Assembly (NCBI GenBank): GCA_023250585.1
Contig: JAHFAK010000010.1
Location: 1-34,889 of the forward strand
Length of the DNA stretch: 34,889 nucleotides
Source of the DNA: Deltaproteobacteria bacterium
GTDB lineage: Bacteria; Bdellovibrionota_F; JAHFAK01
Direction of reading: 5' to 3'
This document shows, piece after piece, positions 1 through 9,139 of the stretch. The notes under the pieces were generated by a model. That model did not search any database. It was not told the DNA's origin and was given only the letters and a program-made list of their open reading frames with translations. Numbering within the stretch: position 1 is the stretch's first letter; the number at the start of each line of letters is the position of its first letter. Both the position numbers and the translations under genes were made by a program.

Positions 1-861
1 ATAATTTTCAATACCAGCCTTATGAGCAGTTTTACGATATAATATATCAAGCTCATAAAGAGTTTCAATGTGGTCAGAAACAAAACTAATAGGAATAATG
101 AGTAAATGTTTTTTGTTTTTTCTGCCTAAACTTTCTATCATTTTTTTTACTCCTGGGCCAAGCCATTCAATTGGTCCAATTTTGCTTTGATAGCATAGGT
201 GATATTCATGAGAGTAATTTCGATTTTTCATGACTGCTGTAAGCGTTTCATTAATATGTAATGAATAAGGATCACCTTTTTTAACAAGGCTTATCGGTGT
301 TCCATGAGCACTAAAAACTAATTGAACTTCATTACGAAGAACTTCGGGAAATTGTACTAACGTTTCATCTATATGCTCATTTAAGGCTTTGATATATGAT
401 GGGTTAGTTGCATATTCATGAATGACAATTATTTCTTCTGTATCCATTCGAAATTGTCTATTCCATTCATTAAATGATGAACCTGTTGTTGTTAAAGAAA
501 AATGAGGATAGAGCGGTAACAGAATAATCCTCTCATAATGTTTATTCTTAATTATTAATGCTGTTTCAGCAATACTTGGTTTCCAATATCTCATTGCGGT
601 ATGGACGTCAAAACCCGTTTGCTTTTCAAGCATTGCACGCTGAATTTCTGTCCATTCATTGATTGGAGATTTACCGCCAATCAGTTTATACGCATTCCGA
701 ATTTTTGATGCTCGTAACTTTGAAATTACACGGGCAAATATTTTTTGGCCAAAGGGAAGTTTAAAAATATCTCGATCGGAAAAAAGATTATATAAAAAAG
801 GCTCGACCGATTCCAAAGAATCTGGTCCTCCAAGGTTGAATAATACAACTGCAGTTCTCAT
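1..861 (-). CDS. hemH: Ferrochelatase HemH, 3' end beyond the window
   Basis: Inserts ferrous iron into protoporphyrin IX, the last step of protoheme synthesis. The open frame starts at ATG 861 and stays open to base 1, giving 287 residues, so the C-terminal end (family length about 310-340) is outside the window. The N-terminus reads MRTAVVLFNLGGPDSLESV, the typical ferrochelatase opening. Further in are YPHFSLTTTGSSFNEW and the active-site stretch LVFSAHGTP, containing the conserved histidine. Only 2 bases separate it from the hemN stop, so it is the last visible gene of a hemE-hemN-hemH operon. The family call is firm; whether the C-terminus carries a [2Fe-2S] cysteine cluster cannot be seen. 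Confidence 0.93.
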   Translation of the reverse strand, partial: MRTAVVLFNLGGPDSLESVEPFLYNLFSDRDIFKLPFGQKIFARVISKLRASKIRNAYKLIGGKSPINEWTEIQRAMLEKQTGFDVHTAMRYWKPSIAETALIIKNKHYERIILLPLYPHFSLTTTGSSFNEWNRQFRMDTEEIIVIHEYATNPSYIKALNEHIDETLVQFPEVLRNEVQLVFSAHGTPISLVKKGDPYSLHINETLTAVMKNRNYSHEYHLCYQSKIGPIEWLGPGVKKMIESLGRKNKKHLLIIPISFVSDHIETLYELDILYRKTAHKAGIENY

Positions 862-863
862 CG

Positions 864-2237
864 TTAGATCGTTCGTGAATAACGTGCATGATCTTTTTGT
901 TTTTCAATAAATCCATCAAAGTTCATTGCAATATTTCTGATCAGTAACTTTCCCATGTCAGTAACTATGAGTTTTTTATTACTCATAGTTACTAAACCAT
1001 CATCAATACATTCTTTGAGGTTTTCAAGAGCTTGAGAAAAATACTTTTCAAAAATAATACTGAATTTATTTTCCACTTCATGAAAATCGAGTTCAAAGTT
1101 ACACATAATTTTCATGATAACATGTTGTCGAATTATATCATCGTTACTTAATGAATAACCTCTTTGAGTTGGTAGGTTTTGCGAATCAAGTGCCTGAAAA
1201 TACTCTTTTTCAGTTTTTATATTTTGCGCATACACCTTCCCTATTTGGCTAATACTTGTAATTCCAAGTGCATAGAGATCAGTCCCCGTGTGTGTGCTAT
1301 ACCCTTGAAAATTGCGATAAAGCTTTTTTTCTCGGAGAGCAATTGCAAGTTCATCGTGAGGCTTTGCAAAATGATCCATCCCGATAAAGACATACCCCTT
1401 ATGTATCAAACGATTGATTGTCATCTCAAGAATTCTTAATCTTTCTTCTGGGCTCGGAAGATCCTCTTCTTGAATCAATTGCATATGTTTCTTCATCCAT
1501 GGGACATGGGCATAATTAAAAACAGCGATTCGATCCGGAAAAATATCAATAATCTTATCAAGGGTTTCTGCAAAGCTCTTTTCTGTTTGAAAGGGAAGTC
1601 CATAAATGAGATCAAGATTTATACTACTAAATTCTAATTCTCGTACCCAATCAACTACCGTCCTTGTCATATCTTCCGGCTGAATGCGATTCACAGCTTT
1701 CTGGACTTTTTCATTGAAGTCTTGAACACCCATACTGATTCGATTAAAACCTCCACTTCGCAGTGCAGCCAGATGTTCTTTTGTTAATCCTCGAGGATCA
1801 ATCTCGCAAGATTTTTCGTACATTTCTTTAAATTCGAAACATTGATTAATCGAATCTACTAAATTTTTAATTTCATCCGGAGTTAAATGTGTTGGCGTAC
1901 CTCCACCCCAATGCAGTTGAATAGCTTTACGATTAGGATGAATATATTTTTTTAAAAGATTAATTTCATTTTTTATATACTCAATGTACTTTTTTACTCG
2001 ATCACGGTTACGGGTAATAATCATGCTACATCCGCAGAAATAACAGAGGGTATCGCAAAATGGAATATGAAAATAAAGCGACAAATCCGGAGCAGCAGGC
2101 TTGTCATTTGTCCTGATAATTTCATTTTGATAGTCAGTCGATGTAAATGATTCACTAAACTGAGGCGCCGTTGGATAACTTGTGTATCGCGGTCCAGGCT
2201 TATCGTATTTTTTTATTAATGTACTATCTATTTTCAT
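864..2237 (-). CDS. hemN: Oxygen-independent coproporphyrinogen III oxidase HemN
   Basis: Radical SAM enzyme that decarboxylates coproporphyrinogen III to protoporphyrinogen IX without oxygen. At 457 residues it has the length of true HemN rather than the shorter HemW-type proteins. The CxxxCxxC iron-sulfur motif is C61, C65 and C68, followed by C70, within FHIPFCDTLCYFCGC. GGGTP at 111-115 is the SAM-binding glycine motif. The N-terminal YDKPGPRYTSYPTAP is typical of authentic HemN. Its ATG overlaps the hemE stop by 4 bases (ATGA), indicating translational coupling. Use of HemN suggests heme synthesis at low oxygen; no oxygen-dependent hemF is visible in the window. Confidence 0.95.
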   Translation of the reverse strand: MKIDSTLIKKYDKPGPRYTSYPTAPQFSESFTSTDYQNEIIRTNDKPAAPDLSLYFHIPFCDTLCYFCGCSMIITRNRDRVKKYIEYIKNEINLLKKYIHPNRKAIQLHWGGGTPTHLTPDEIKNLVDSINQCFEFKEMYEKSCEIDPRGLTKEHLAALRSGGFNRISMGVQDFNEKVQKAVNRIQPEDMTRTVVDWVRELEFSSINLDLIYGLPFQTEKSFAETLDKIIDIFPDRIAVFNYAHVPWMKKHMQLIQEEDLPSPEERLRILEMTINRLIHKGYVFIGMDHFAKPHDELAIALREKKLYRNFQGYSTHTGTDLYALGITSISQIGKVYAQNIKTEKEYFQALDSQNLPTQRGYSLSNDDIIRQHVIMKIMCNFELDFHEVENKFSIIFEKYFSQALENLKECIDDGLVTMSNKKLIVTDMGKLLIRNIAMNFDGFIEKQKDHARYSRTI

Positions 2238-3280
2238 ACATGCATTGCCTTGCTTGCTTCTTTTACAAATTTCACGAAGGCCTTTGCATTTTCTACGGGA
2301 ACATCCGGCAAGATTCCATGTCCAAGATTAAAAATATGTCCATTCCCTTTTCCATATGAATGCAAAATTTTCATTACTGCTTCACGAATTTTTTCAGGAG
2401 CTGCATATAAAAGCGTTGGATCAAGATTTCCCTGCAGTGCGACTGAAGATCCAACTTCGTTACGTACTTCTCCAATGTCCATAGTCCAATCCATTCCTAA
2501 AACATTAGCACCGGATTTTGCTAATGTTGGTAAATCATAATGAACTCCTTTTGAGAATAGAACAATTGGTTCATCATGTCTTTTTATATTTGCAATTACT
2601 TGCTGTATGTAGCGCAATGAAAACTCTTCAAAATCAGCGGGTGATAAAATTCCACCCCAGGTGTCAAATATCTGTACTGCATCAGCTCCAGCTTCAATTT
2701 GAACGCTGAGATAATCACTCACTGCATGAGCAACTTTTGCAAGAATCGAATGCGCGAGTTTTGGATTTGTATAAAGTAATTTCTTAACTTCACTAAAATT
2801 TTTTGATGTCTTACCTTCAACCATGTATGTGAGCAATGTCCATGGAGAGCCGCTAAATCCAATTAATGGGACACGTCCGGCTAATTCATTTTTTGTAAGA
2901 GAAATTGTATCCAAGACAAATTTTAAATTTTTTGATGGGTCAATATTTTTTAATATTTTAGCATCATCTTCATTTCGTAATGGATTATGCAATCGAGGAC
3001 CTGTCTTGTCTTCTATTTCAAGGCGCATGCCCATTGCTTCAGGAATAACTAAAATATCAGAAAAAATAATCGCTGCATCGACACCGAGAATATCAACTGG
3101 TTGAAGTGTTACCTGTGCAGCAAGTTCAGGTGTTTTACATAAGGTCAAAAAATCAACGTGTTTTCGTATTGCTCGATATTCCGGTAAATAACGTCCTGCC
3201 TGCCTCATAATCCAAACGGGCGTTCGTGGAACAGGCAATCGCTTACATGCGCGTAAGAATAAGTCGTTCTGTAATTTCAA
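2234..3280 (-). CDS. hemE: Uroporphyrinogen decarboxylase HemE
   Basis: Removes four carboxyl groups from uroporphyrinogen III to give coproporphyrinogen III. The signature PVWIMRQAGRYLPEYR near the N-terminus carries the two conserved substrate-binding arginines, and GFSGSPWTLLTYMVEG is the second family motif. The frame extends to a TTG at 3292, but I chose the TTG at 3280: a GGAG lies six bases upstream of it, and the protein then starts MKLQNDLFLRA, which lines up with the usual HemE start. Length is 348 residues, normal for the family. It is the first gene of the heme operon and has its own candidate promoter at 3309-3336. The exact start is the only uncertain part. Confidence 0.94.
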   Translation of the reverse strand: MKLQNDLFLRACKRLPVPRTPVWIMRQAGRYLPEYRAIRKHVDFLTLCKTPELAAQVTLQPVDILGVDAAIIFSDILVIPEAMGMRLEIEDKTGPRLHNPLRNEDDAKILKNIDPSKNLKFVLDTISLTKNELAGRVPLIGFSGSPWTLLTYMVEGKTSKNFSEVKKLLYTNPKLAHSILAKVAHAVSDYLSVQIEAGADAVQIFDTWGGILSPADFEEFSLRYIQQVIANIKRHDEPIVLFSKGVHYDLPTLAKSGANVLGMDWTMDIGEVRNEVGSSVALQGNLDPTLLYAAPEKIREAVMKILHSYGKGNGHIFNLGHGILPDVPVENAKAFVKFVKEASKAMHV

Positions 3281-3308
3281 ATAGTGCTCCAATGGTTATT
3301 ACAAGCGG

Positions 3309-3336
3309 ATAGTATCAGAATACGTCAGATTTGCAA
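3309..3336 (-). promoter_or_regulatory. Candidate sigma70-type promoter of the heme operon
   Basis: On the minus strand TTGCAA (3331-3336) and TACTAT (3309-3314) are separated by 16 bases. Predicted transcription would begin near 3302, leaving a short leader with GGAG before the TTG start of hemE at 3280. Assigned by eye from consensus similarity. Confidence 0.45.
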
Positions 3337-3372
3337 TATAAAGAAATAGGACATTATTTCCATGGACATTTA

Positions 3373-4725
3373 TTATAACGAACGTATAATTCGTTTGATT
3401 TGATTTGTAAGATAAAAAGGTAGAGAAATTAATGTGTATGCATGGTCATCTGTCTTCACTGATTCAGTAATGGATGGGACATCATTATTAATTCTCACTG
3501 CAATCTTTTTCTTTTTTTCACCCATAAAAATATGTAATGACTTTAATCTCCCTGTTTTACCTGATTTAACTTCAATTGGTATGATTTCTGTACCCATGCT
3601 TATAACATAATCTACTTCAGCATTAGACGAGCTCTTTTCACGGACCCAGTAGAATAATTCTGGATTTTTATATTCTGGCTCCGCATATAAAAGATGCTGC
3701 CCTACAAATTGTTCGCTGATTTTCCCTTGATTGATCAATGTCAGATCTTTTGTTCGTTCCAGGTCTATGAGTGTTAACCCAGAGAGAGTTGTAAATAATC
3801 CAACATCAACAAAGAGAACTTTAAATATCGATTCATTAATTTGAGCGCGTAGAGGTATTCCGTTACTTGATGAATGATATATGTTATATGCAATTTTAGC
3901 ATTACAAAGCATGGATAAACTACCTGCAATATCTTTTGCTCGCACGCGAGGATCTATATTGGCATATTTGAATTTGTCGCCTACTACAAGCGGAATTTTC
4001 TTAAAAACAGTTCTCAATAAATCAACATTAACTTTCTTTGAATATTTTGAAAAATCATCTTCGTAGGTTAATAAGATATTATTTTTAATTTTATCACAGT
4101 CATTCAATGAATTTGTTTCCACATACCTTTTTATAACTGATGGCATTCCTCCTGTTATACAATAGAGTTTAACGAGTGAATTAAGCTTTTCGTGGATTGA
4201 TAACGGTATTGGTTCATCTAATGTATAACGTAAGAGATATTCATATACATTTTTCTCATGTACCGCTAAAAGAAATTCTTCAAAACTCATTGGCCCTAAA
4301 TGCAGATACTCTATTCTACCAACGGGCATCGAGAAGGTATGATCTTTTAAAATAAAATCTAAAAGCGATCCGGCTGCAATAATATGTAATAAAGGCATTT
4401 CTTCATAAAAATATCTCAGTTTTGCTAAAACTTCTCCCGCTGCTTGAATCTCATCTAAAAAAAGCAATGTTTCACCTGGTGTAATTTTTTGTCCATAGTG
4501 GATTTCGAGCAATTGAATTATTTTTTGAGGTGAGTTTGAAACAAAGAGTTCTTTTAGGTGAGAATCTTTCTCAAAATCAATGACGATCATATGTGAAAAA
4601 GATTGTTGCCCAAATTCTTTTACTAAATATGATTTCCCAATTTGTCGTGCCCCTCGAATGATCAGGGGCTTTCGGTCACTATTTATTTTCCAATTATTTA
4701 AATAAGTTAAACTTAATCTGTACAT
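3373..4725 (-). CDS. AAA-type ATPase with C-terminal DUF4143
   Basis: Predicted ATPase of the AAA_14/DUF4143 family, common in bacteria and archaea and of unknown cellular role. The P-loop reads RGARQIGKSYLVKEF close to the N-terminus, Walker B is LLFLDEIQ about 60 residues later, and the IAAGSLLDF stretch follows. The C-terminal DUF4143 part contains the nuclease-like signature AEVDYVISMGTEIIPIEVK, where the D, E and K resemble a PD-(D/E)XK core. The frame begins at ATG 4746, but ATG 4725 gives MYRLSLTYLNNWKI, the usual family start, and a possible promoter lies just upstream of it. Length from there is 450 residues. It stands alone between the heme operon and the lepA tail remnant. Such genes are often laterally acquired; that is inference here. 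Confidence 0.85.
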   Translation of the reverse strand: MYRLSLTYLNNWKINSDRKPLIIRGARQIGKSYLVKEFGQQSFSHMIVIDFEKDSHLKELFVSNSPQKIIQLLEIHYGQKITPGETLLFLDEIQAAGEVLAKLRYFYEEMPLLHIIAAGSLLDFILKDHTFSMPVGRIEYLHLGPMSFEEFLLAVHEKNVYEYLLRYTLDEPIPLSIHEKLNSLVKLYCITGGMPSVIKRYVETNSLNDCDKIKNNILLTYEDDFSKYSKKVNVDLLRTVFKKIPLVVGDKFKYANIDPRVRAKDIAGSLSMLCNAKIAYNIYHSSSNGIPLRAQINESIFKVLFVDVGLFTTLSGLTLIDLERTKDLTLINQGKISEQFVGQHLLYAEPEYKNPELFYWVREKSSSNAEVDYVISMGTEIIPIEVKSGKTGRLKSLHIFMGEKKKKIAVRINNDVPSITESVKTDDHAYTLISLPFYLTNQIKRIIRSL

Positions 4726-4809
4726 AATAATACCTAATATTAGCATATTTTATGTTATTTTCAAGGGTTATTTTAATATATTTTATAATTTTTTATTGGG
4801 TAATAAATG

Positions 4810-4860
4810 CTAATCAATCTTCAAAATTTCGAGAAAAGCTTCTTGTGGAATTTCGACATT
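4810..4860 (-). pseudogene. Displaced second copy of the lepA 3' end
   Basis: Read on the minus strand this stretch encodes [16 protein letters not shown] followed by a TAG stop, identical in protein to the last 16 residues of lepA (5632-5682). The DNA differs at four third codon positions (Ile, Glu, Pro, Asn codons) and in the stop (TAG against TAA), with no amino-acid change. Weaker similarity continues to about 4872 with a 2-base insertion that breaks the frame. It has no start and no body, so it is a relic. The purely synonymous differences mean both tails evolved under selection as real gene ends before coming to lie in one genome. Confidence 0.85.
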
Positions 4861-4921
4861 ACACCGATATTTTTTAGATATACAAACTCAACTTGATTTT
4901 GCTTGGAGAGACTATTACTCT

Positions 4922-5143
4922 ATGGTAACTCATATGGTAAAGAAATTTGAAAAAGAGTGGATTGATGATTTTGAAGCTGCACGAAGAAGAAGCTTAAAAG
5001 CAAGAATGGAGTATGCTTTTATTTATACATATAAACCGGTCTTAGATGATCAACCTTTTCGTTCTTTTACTACCATGAAAGAATACCGGAAATGGTGCGA
5101 AGAGAATCTACCATCGTGGCTTGGATATGGAAAAAGGCTTTAA
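4922..5143 (+). CDS. Conserved small protein paired with a nucleotidyltransferase
   Basis: Short, charged, soluble protein of 73 residues with no signal peptide. The sequence has an EKEWIDDFEAARRRSLKAR helix and ends WCEENLPSWLGYGKRL. I recognise the type as a small conserved hypothetical that precedes minimal nucleotidyltransferase genes, but I know of no established function. A GGAGAG lies 11 bases upstream of the first ATG; a second in-frame ATG is at 4934. Its end overlaps the next gene by 17-23 bases, so the two are probably translationally coupled and may form a toxin-antitoxin-like pair (inference). It lies inside the segment bounded by the two lepA tails and is convergent with lepA. 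Confidence 0.75.
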   Translation: MVTHMVKKFEKEWIDDFEAARRRSLKARMEYAFIYTYKPVLDDQPFRSFTTMKEYRKWCEENLPSWLGYGKRL

Positions 5144-5606
5144 TTATAAACAAGCGCAAGAAATTGCTCGTGTTTTCAAGAAATATCAGATTCATTATCT
5201 CTTTATTGGAAAATCGGGGGCAATCATTCTCGGTTTCCCAGATACAACACAAGATACAGACCTATTTGTTGAAAAATCTCTATCTAATTGCAAAGCTATT
5301 GTCAAAGCCTTGATTGAACTTGGCTTTCCATTAAAAGAAAAAGAACAACAAGAAATTACGAAAGGAAAGGACTTTATCCAAATTCGTGAAGGACCTTTTG
5401 ATTTAGATCTCATCTTTGCACCTGACGGAATCGAAACTTTTGAGGAGGCGTATCGTAGATCTTTAAATATCGAAGACCTACACGTTTGTCATATCGATGA
5501 TATAATCAAAAGCAAAGAGGCCACGGGAAGGATAAAAGATAAAGAATCTCTTCCGCGTATAAAAGCTTTTAGAGATTGGTGGATTAAGAATAAACAATCA
5601 TCTTAG
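5127..5606 (+). CDS. Minimal nucleotidyltransferase (DUF6036/AbiEii-like)
   Basis: Pol-beta-type nucleotidyltransferase fold. The N-terminal region has IGKSGAIILGFPDTTQDTDL, i.e. the G-(S/G)-A helix followed by the D-x-D metal pair, and PFDLDLIF about 50 residues later supplies the third acidic position. Members of this broad family act as toxins or antitoxins that nucleotidylate tRNA or partner proteins, or have no known target; which applies here cannot be told. ATG at 5127 gives 159 residues; a TTG six bases upstream is an alternative. It overlaps the preceding small gene and ends 25 bases before the lepA stop, convergent with lepA. The whole two-gene unit sits between duplicate lepA tails, which suggests acquisition as a cassette. 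Confidence 0.75.
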   Translation: MEKGFNYKQAQEIARVFKKYQIHYLFIGKSGAIILGFPDTTQDTDLFVEKSLSNCKAIVKALIELGFPLKEKEQQEITKGKDFIQIREGPFDLDLIFAPDGIETFEEAYRRSLNIEDLHVCHIDDIIKSKEATGRIKDKESLPRIKAFRDWWIKNKQSS

Positions 5607-5631
5607 AAAAACAAAAAACAAGCGATTTTAT

Positions 5632-7419
5632 TTAATCAATCTTCAAGATTTCGAGAAAAGCCTCTTGCGGAATTTCGACGTTACCGATGTTTTTCATGCG
5701 CTTTTTGCCTTCTTTTTGTTTTTCAAGGAGTTTGCGTTTTCGGCTAATATCACCACCATAGCATTTTGCGGTGACGTTTTTTCGGAAGGGTTTAACGGTA
5801 TCACGTGATATGACTTTTGAACCTATTTTTGATTGAATAATTACTTCAAACATTTGACGTGGTATTACTTCACGCATGCGTTTGGTTAATTCGCGACCTT
5901 TATAGTAGGCCTTATCTTTATGAACAATTGCTGAAAGCGCATCGACGGGATTACCATTTATCATGATATCGAGTTTCACGAGTTTGTCTTCTTTGAATTC
6001 AAGAAATTCATAATCCATCGTCGCATATCCGCGAGAGATAGTTTTGAGTTTATCGTAAAATTCCATAATGATTTCATTCATGGGTAAATGATATTCGATA
6101 ATTACTCTGTTCGAAGAAAGATAATTCATCGCTTGTTGCGCGCCACGGCGTTCCTCGCAGAGTTTTAGAATCACTCCAACAAATTCTGCAGGTGTATGAA
6201 TAGTAACTTTATAGATGGGCTCTTCAATCTTTGCGATATGCTGTATATCGGGAAGTTTCGCTGGATTATCTATTTCCATAATTTTTCCGTTCAGGAGGAT
6301 AACCCGATAAATAACCGCAGGAGCAGTAATAATGAGATCAAGATTATATTCACGTTCAAGTCGTTCACGAACAATTTCCATATGAAGAATTCCTAAATAA
6401 CCTACGCGAAAACCAAAGCCTAAAGCTGTGGATGTTTCTTTTTCATAGGTAAAAGAGGAATCATTAATTGAAAGTTTTTCAATTGCCTCACAGAGATCTT
6501 CATATTTATTTGAATCAACGGGAAATATTGAGCTGAAAACCATTGGTTTCAATTCTTTAAATCCGGGCAATGCATGTGGTGTTTTTCTTTTAAAGTCAGT
6601 AACGGTATCGCCGATTTTTATATCACGGATATTTTTGATGCCTGCAACGAGATAACCTACCTCTCCTACTCCTAATTTAGTTGTTTCAATTGCTTCCGGT
6701 GAAAAATAGCCAATTTCTAAAGCTTCATATGTTTTTCCATGATGCATAAGATAGAGCTTTTGTCCTTTTTCAATTGAACCCTCAAAAATACGTATTAATG
6801 CGACTCCTCCACGATATGCATCAAACCAACTATCAAAAATAAGCGCTTTAAGCTCATTATCTGGAGAACCTTTGGGTGGAGGAATTACATCGATAATACG
6901 ATTGAATATTTCATCCATGCCCTGTCCTGTTTTTGCACTGACTTGTATAATTTCATCCGGCGAGCAACCCGTAACTTCAACAATTTCGCCTTTAACTTTT
7001 TCAGGATCTGAATTCGGGAGGTCTATTTTATTAATAACGGGAATAATCGCTAAATTATTTTCTACTGCCATGTAGAGATTGGCGAGTGTTTGTGCTTCAA
7101 CTCCTTGAGTTGCATCGACAACAAGTAAAACTCCCTCGCAGGCTTTTAAACTTCGTGAAACTTCATAACTAAAATCAACATGTCCGGGAGTATCAATTAA
7201 ATTGAGAATATAATCCTGGCCATCTTTCTTGTATGGTAGGCGAACGGTTTGTGCTTTGATTGTAATCCCTCGTTCGCGTTCAATATCCATTTTATCGAGG
7301 AATTGTGCCCTTTTTGTTCGGTCGTTCGTAAGCCCCGTGATCTCTAGAAAACGATCGGCAAGGGTAGATTTCCCATGGTCAATATGGGCAATAATAGAAA
7401 AATTACGTATGTTTTTCAT
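5632..7419 (-). CDS. lepA: Elongation factor 4 (LepA) GTPase
   Basis: Ribosome-binding translational GTPase that back-translocates or remodels stalled ribosomes and affects initiation. At 595 residues it is full length. G motifs are visible: AHIDHGKST (11-19), ERERGITI (47-54), DTPGH (76-80), NKID (130-133). The LepA-specific C-terminal domain is present with [18 protein letters not shown] near the end. Its ATG overlaps the murJ stop by 4 bases, so the two are coupled. The last 16 codons exist twice in the window: the copy here is joined to the gene body, and the relic lies at 4810-4860. The present tail may therefore be a replacement brought in with the adjacent cassette, giving a mosaic gene that is still intact. 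Confidence 0.97.
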   Translation of the reverse strand: MKNIRNFSIIAHIDHGKSTLADRFLEITGLTNDRTKRAQFLDKMDIERERGITIKAQTVRLPYKKDGQDYILNLIDTPGHVDFSYEVSRSLKACEGVLLVVDATQGVEAQTLANLYMAVENNLAIIPVINKIDLPNSDPEKVKGEIVEVTGCSPDEIIQVSAKTGQGMDEIFNRIIDVIPPPKGSPDNELKALIFDSWFDAYRGGVALIRIFEGSIEKGQKLYLMHHGKTYEALEIGYFSPEAIETTKLGVGEVGYLVAGIKNIRDIKIGDTVTDFKRKTPHALPGFKELKPMVFSSIFPVDSNKYEDLCEAIEKLSINDSSFTYEKETSTALGFGFRVGYLGILHMEIVRERLEREYNLDLIITAPAVIYRVILLNGKIMEIDNPAKLPDIQHIAKIEEPIYKVTIHTPAEFVGVILKLCEERRGAQQAMNYLSSNRVIIEYHLPMNEIIMEFYDKLKTISRGYATMDYEFLEFKEDKLVKLDIMINGNPVDALSAIVHKDKAYYKGRELTKRMREVIPRQMFEVIIQSKIGSKVISRDTVKPFRKNVTAKCYGGDISRKRKLLEKQKEGKKRMKNIGNVEIPQEAFLEILKID

Positions 7420-8999
7420 AGAGAAGGTCGTATAAATTTTGATTTAATCATTGTTACGATTTCTTGTAATTCATGAGATTTCGTAAGGTAGGAAAAAATA
7501 ACATATGAGACACCTGCGCTTACGAGAATTCCACTCATATACAGCAAGCGCTGCAGTATAGATGAAAAATCTTCTAATGCAAGTGTTAGATGAGGAATCA
7601 TGCAGATTGCTCCCATTCCGAGGGAAGCGAGCATAATTTTTGCAAAAGGTATAATGAGAGATCTAAGCCCTAATAAGCCAATTTTTTTTCGCAGTGCAAA
7701 GAGTAACAAAATGCATTGTAATGCACAGGAGAGACTGCTTCCTAAAGCGATTCCGCCATTGGCCAAAAAATGAGAAAGAATAAAACAGAGTGTAACATTA
7801 GTTATCATAACAAAAAAAGAAATAATAACCGGTGTCTTTGTATCTTGTAATGAATAAAAGGGTTGAATAAGCATACGGGATGCTCCAATAAAAAAAAGCC
7901 CTATTCCATGAAATTGTAATGCAAAAGCCGTCAATTCAAGTGATCGGGTATCAAATTGTCCGTACATATAGACTGAGGCGACAATTTCTCGAGACAGAAC
8001 AAGTAATCCAACGGTTGCAGGAAAGCCTATAAAAGCAATAAGGCGTAAAGAAAAACGTAAGGTATCTTTCAATTCTTCGAATTGACCAGAGCTTGCTTGT
8101 CGGGAGAAGATGGGTAAAATTACCGTCGCAATAGATATGACCACAACACCGAGCGTTAATTCAACGAGTCGCATCGAGTATTGTAATGACGATACTGAGC
8201 CCTCTGGCAGAGTTGTTGCAATAATTTCCGAAAGAGCAATATCAATTTGATATACACTAATTCCAAAAAGACTGGGAATGAGAAGTCGCGTGGCTTTTTT
8301 TACTCCTTGGTGTTTCCATGAAATTCGTGGTCTTTTGAGAAGGCCTAGTTTCATTACCCACGGAATTTGTATTACGACTTGGAGTATTCCTCCCAACACA
8401 ACACCAATAGAAAATGCATAGCTTGGCTCGCTAAAATAGCGTGAGAAAAAATAGGCAAATGCAATTATGGTGAGATTTAAAAAAATTGGAGTCGATGCAG
8501 GAACACTAAATAGGTGATGTGCATTTAACAGCGCTTGAAAGAATGCAGAAATACTAATGAGTACAATGTATACGAACATAATTTGTGTAAGCACGACCGT
8601 AAGTTCCACTTTTCCTGGCACGCTCCTAAATCCATATGCAAAGAGATGTTTTACGTAGAATGGAGCAGCGGCAATGCCAACGATCGTTATGAGCGTGACA
8701 ACAAAGCATATAAATCCAAAAAAGTTACTTAAAAAATCATAGAGCTCTTTTCGTTTGTCCTTATGTAAATATTCCGAAAGAACAGGAATAAAAGCGGCGC
8801 TCATTGCGCCTTCAGCAACAAGGCGCCGTAAAAGATTGGGGATCATATAGGCGATGGTAAAAGCATCAGCGCCGATGCCTGTTCCTAGAAATATAGCCTT
8901 AGCTAATTCACGGACAACGCCTGTTATACGACTGATGATCGTCATAACGGCTACGACTGCAGTATTCTTTAAAATATCGCGTTTTATGTCAGTGGTCAT
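7416..8999 (-). CDS. murJ: Lipid II flippase MurJ
   Basis: Flips lipid-linked peptidoglycan precursor across the inner membrane. At 527 residues it has the length and hydrophobic pattern of the MVF/MOP family with about 14 membrane segments. The N-terminal block with [19 protein letters not shown], then [34 protein letters not shown], is the MurJ signature and contains conserved arginines of the central cavity. The gene starts at ATG 8999 with no obvious Shine-Dalgarno site, and a long intergenic hairpin (9016-9132) lies just upstream. It overlaps lepA by 4 bases. With uppP nearby it covers two steps of the undecaprenyl lipid cycle. Confidence 0.95.
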   Translation of the reverse strand: MTTDIKRDILKNTAVVAVMTIISRITGVVRELAKAIFLGTGIGADAFTIAYMIPNLLRRLVAEGAMSAAFIPVLSEYLHKDKRKELYDFLSNFFGFICFVVTLITIVGIAAAPFYVKHLFAYGFRSVPGKVELTVVLTQIMFVYIVLISISAFFQALLNAHHLFSVPASTPIFLNLTIIAFAYFFSRYFSEPSYAFSIGVVLGGILQVVIQIPWVMKLGLLKRPRISWKHQGVKKATRLLIPSLFGISVYQIDIALSEIIATTLPEGSVSSLQYSMRLVELTLGVVVISIATVILPIFSRQASSGQFEELKDTLRFSLRLIAFIGFPATVGLLVLSREIVASVYMYGQFDTRSLELTAFALQFHGIGLFFIGASRMLIQPFYSLQDTKTPVIISFFVMITNVTLCFILSHFLANGGIALGSSLSCALQCILLLFALRKKIGLLGLRSLIIPFAKIMLASLGMGAICMIPHLTLALEDFSSILQRLLYMSGILVSAGVSYVIFSYLTKSHELQEIVTMIKSKFIRPSL

Positions 9000-9015
9000 A
9001 TATGTGTTGTTTTAA

Positions 9016-9132
9016 AGGCAGGTGTAGATGTTCTTTTTTTTAATTTTCTATCGATGTCGCTTCATAAAACTATTAAAAACGAGGTAAGTGCGCTCGATAA
9101 AAAATTAAAAAAAAGAACATCTACACCTGCCT
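9016..9132. repeat. Long intergenic inverted repeat 1 (phoH-murJ gap)
   Basis: Arms 9016-9047 and 9101-9132 are perfect 32-base inverted copies. After one mismatch the match resumes for six more bases, giving 39-base arms (9016-9054, 9094-9132) around a 39-base spacer. The outer half is mixed-sequence and the inner half is an A/T tract. It fills most of the 140-base gap. The T tract is inside the stem and not after it, so it is not a standard intrinsic terminator, although it could still end phoH transcription. Confidence 0.9.
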
Positions 9133-9139
9133 AATTCTC

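Larger units (their letters stand above)
4810..5682. mobile_element. Putative cassette at the 3' end of lepA with tail duplication
   Basis: The segment is bounded by direct repeats of the last 51 bases of lepA: 5632-5682 attached to the gene body and 4810-4860 as a relic. Between them are the 73-residue protein and the nucleotidyltransferase, both convergent with lepA. No integrase, transposase or terminal inverted repeat is seen. The structure resembles site-specific elements that insert into a gene's 3' end while carrying a copy of that end, or a recombination event with DNA from a relative. Confidence 0.55.
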
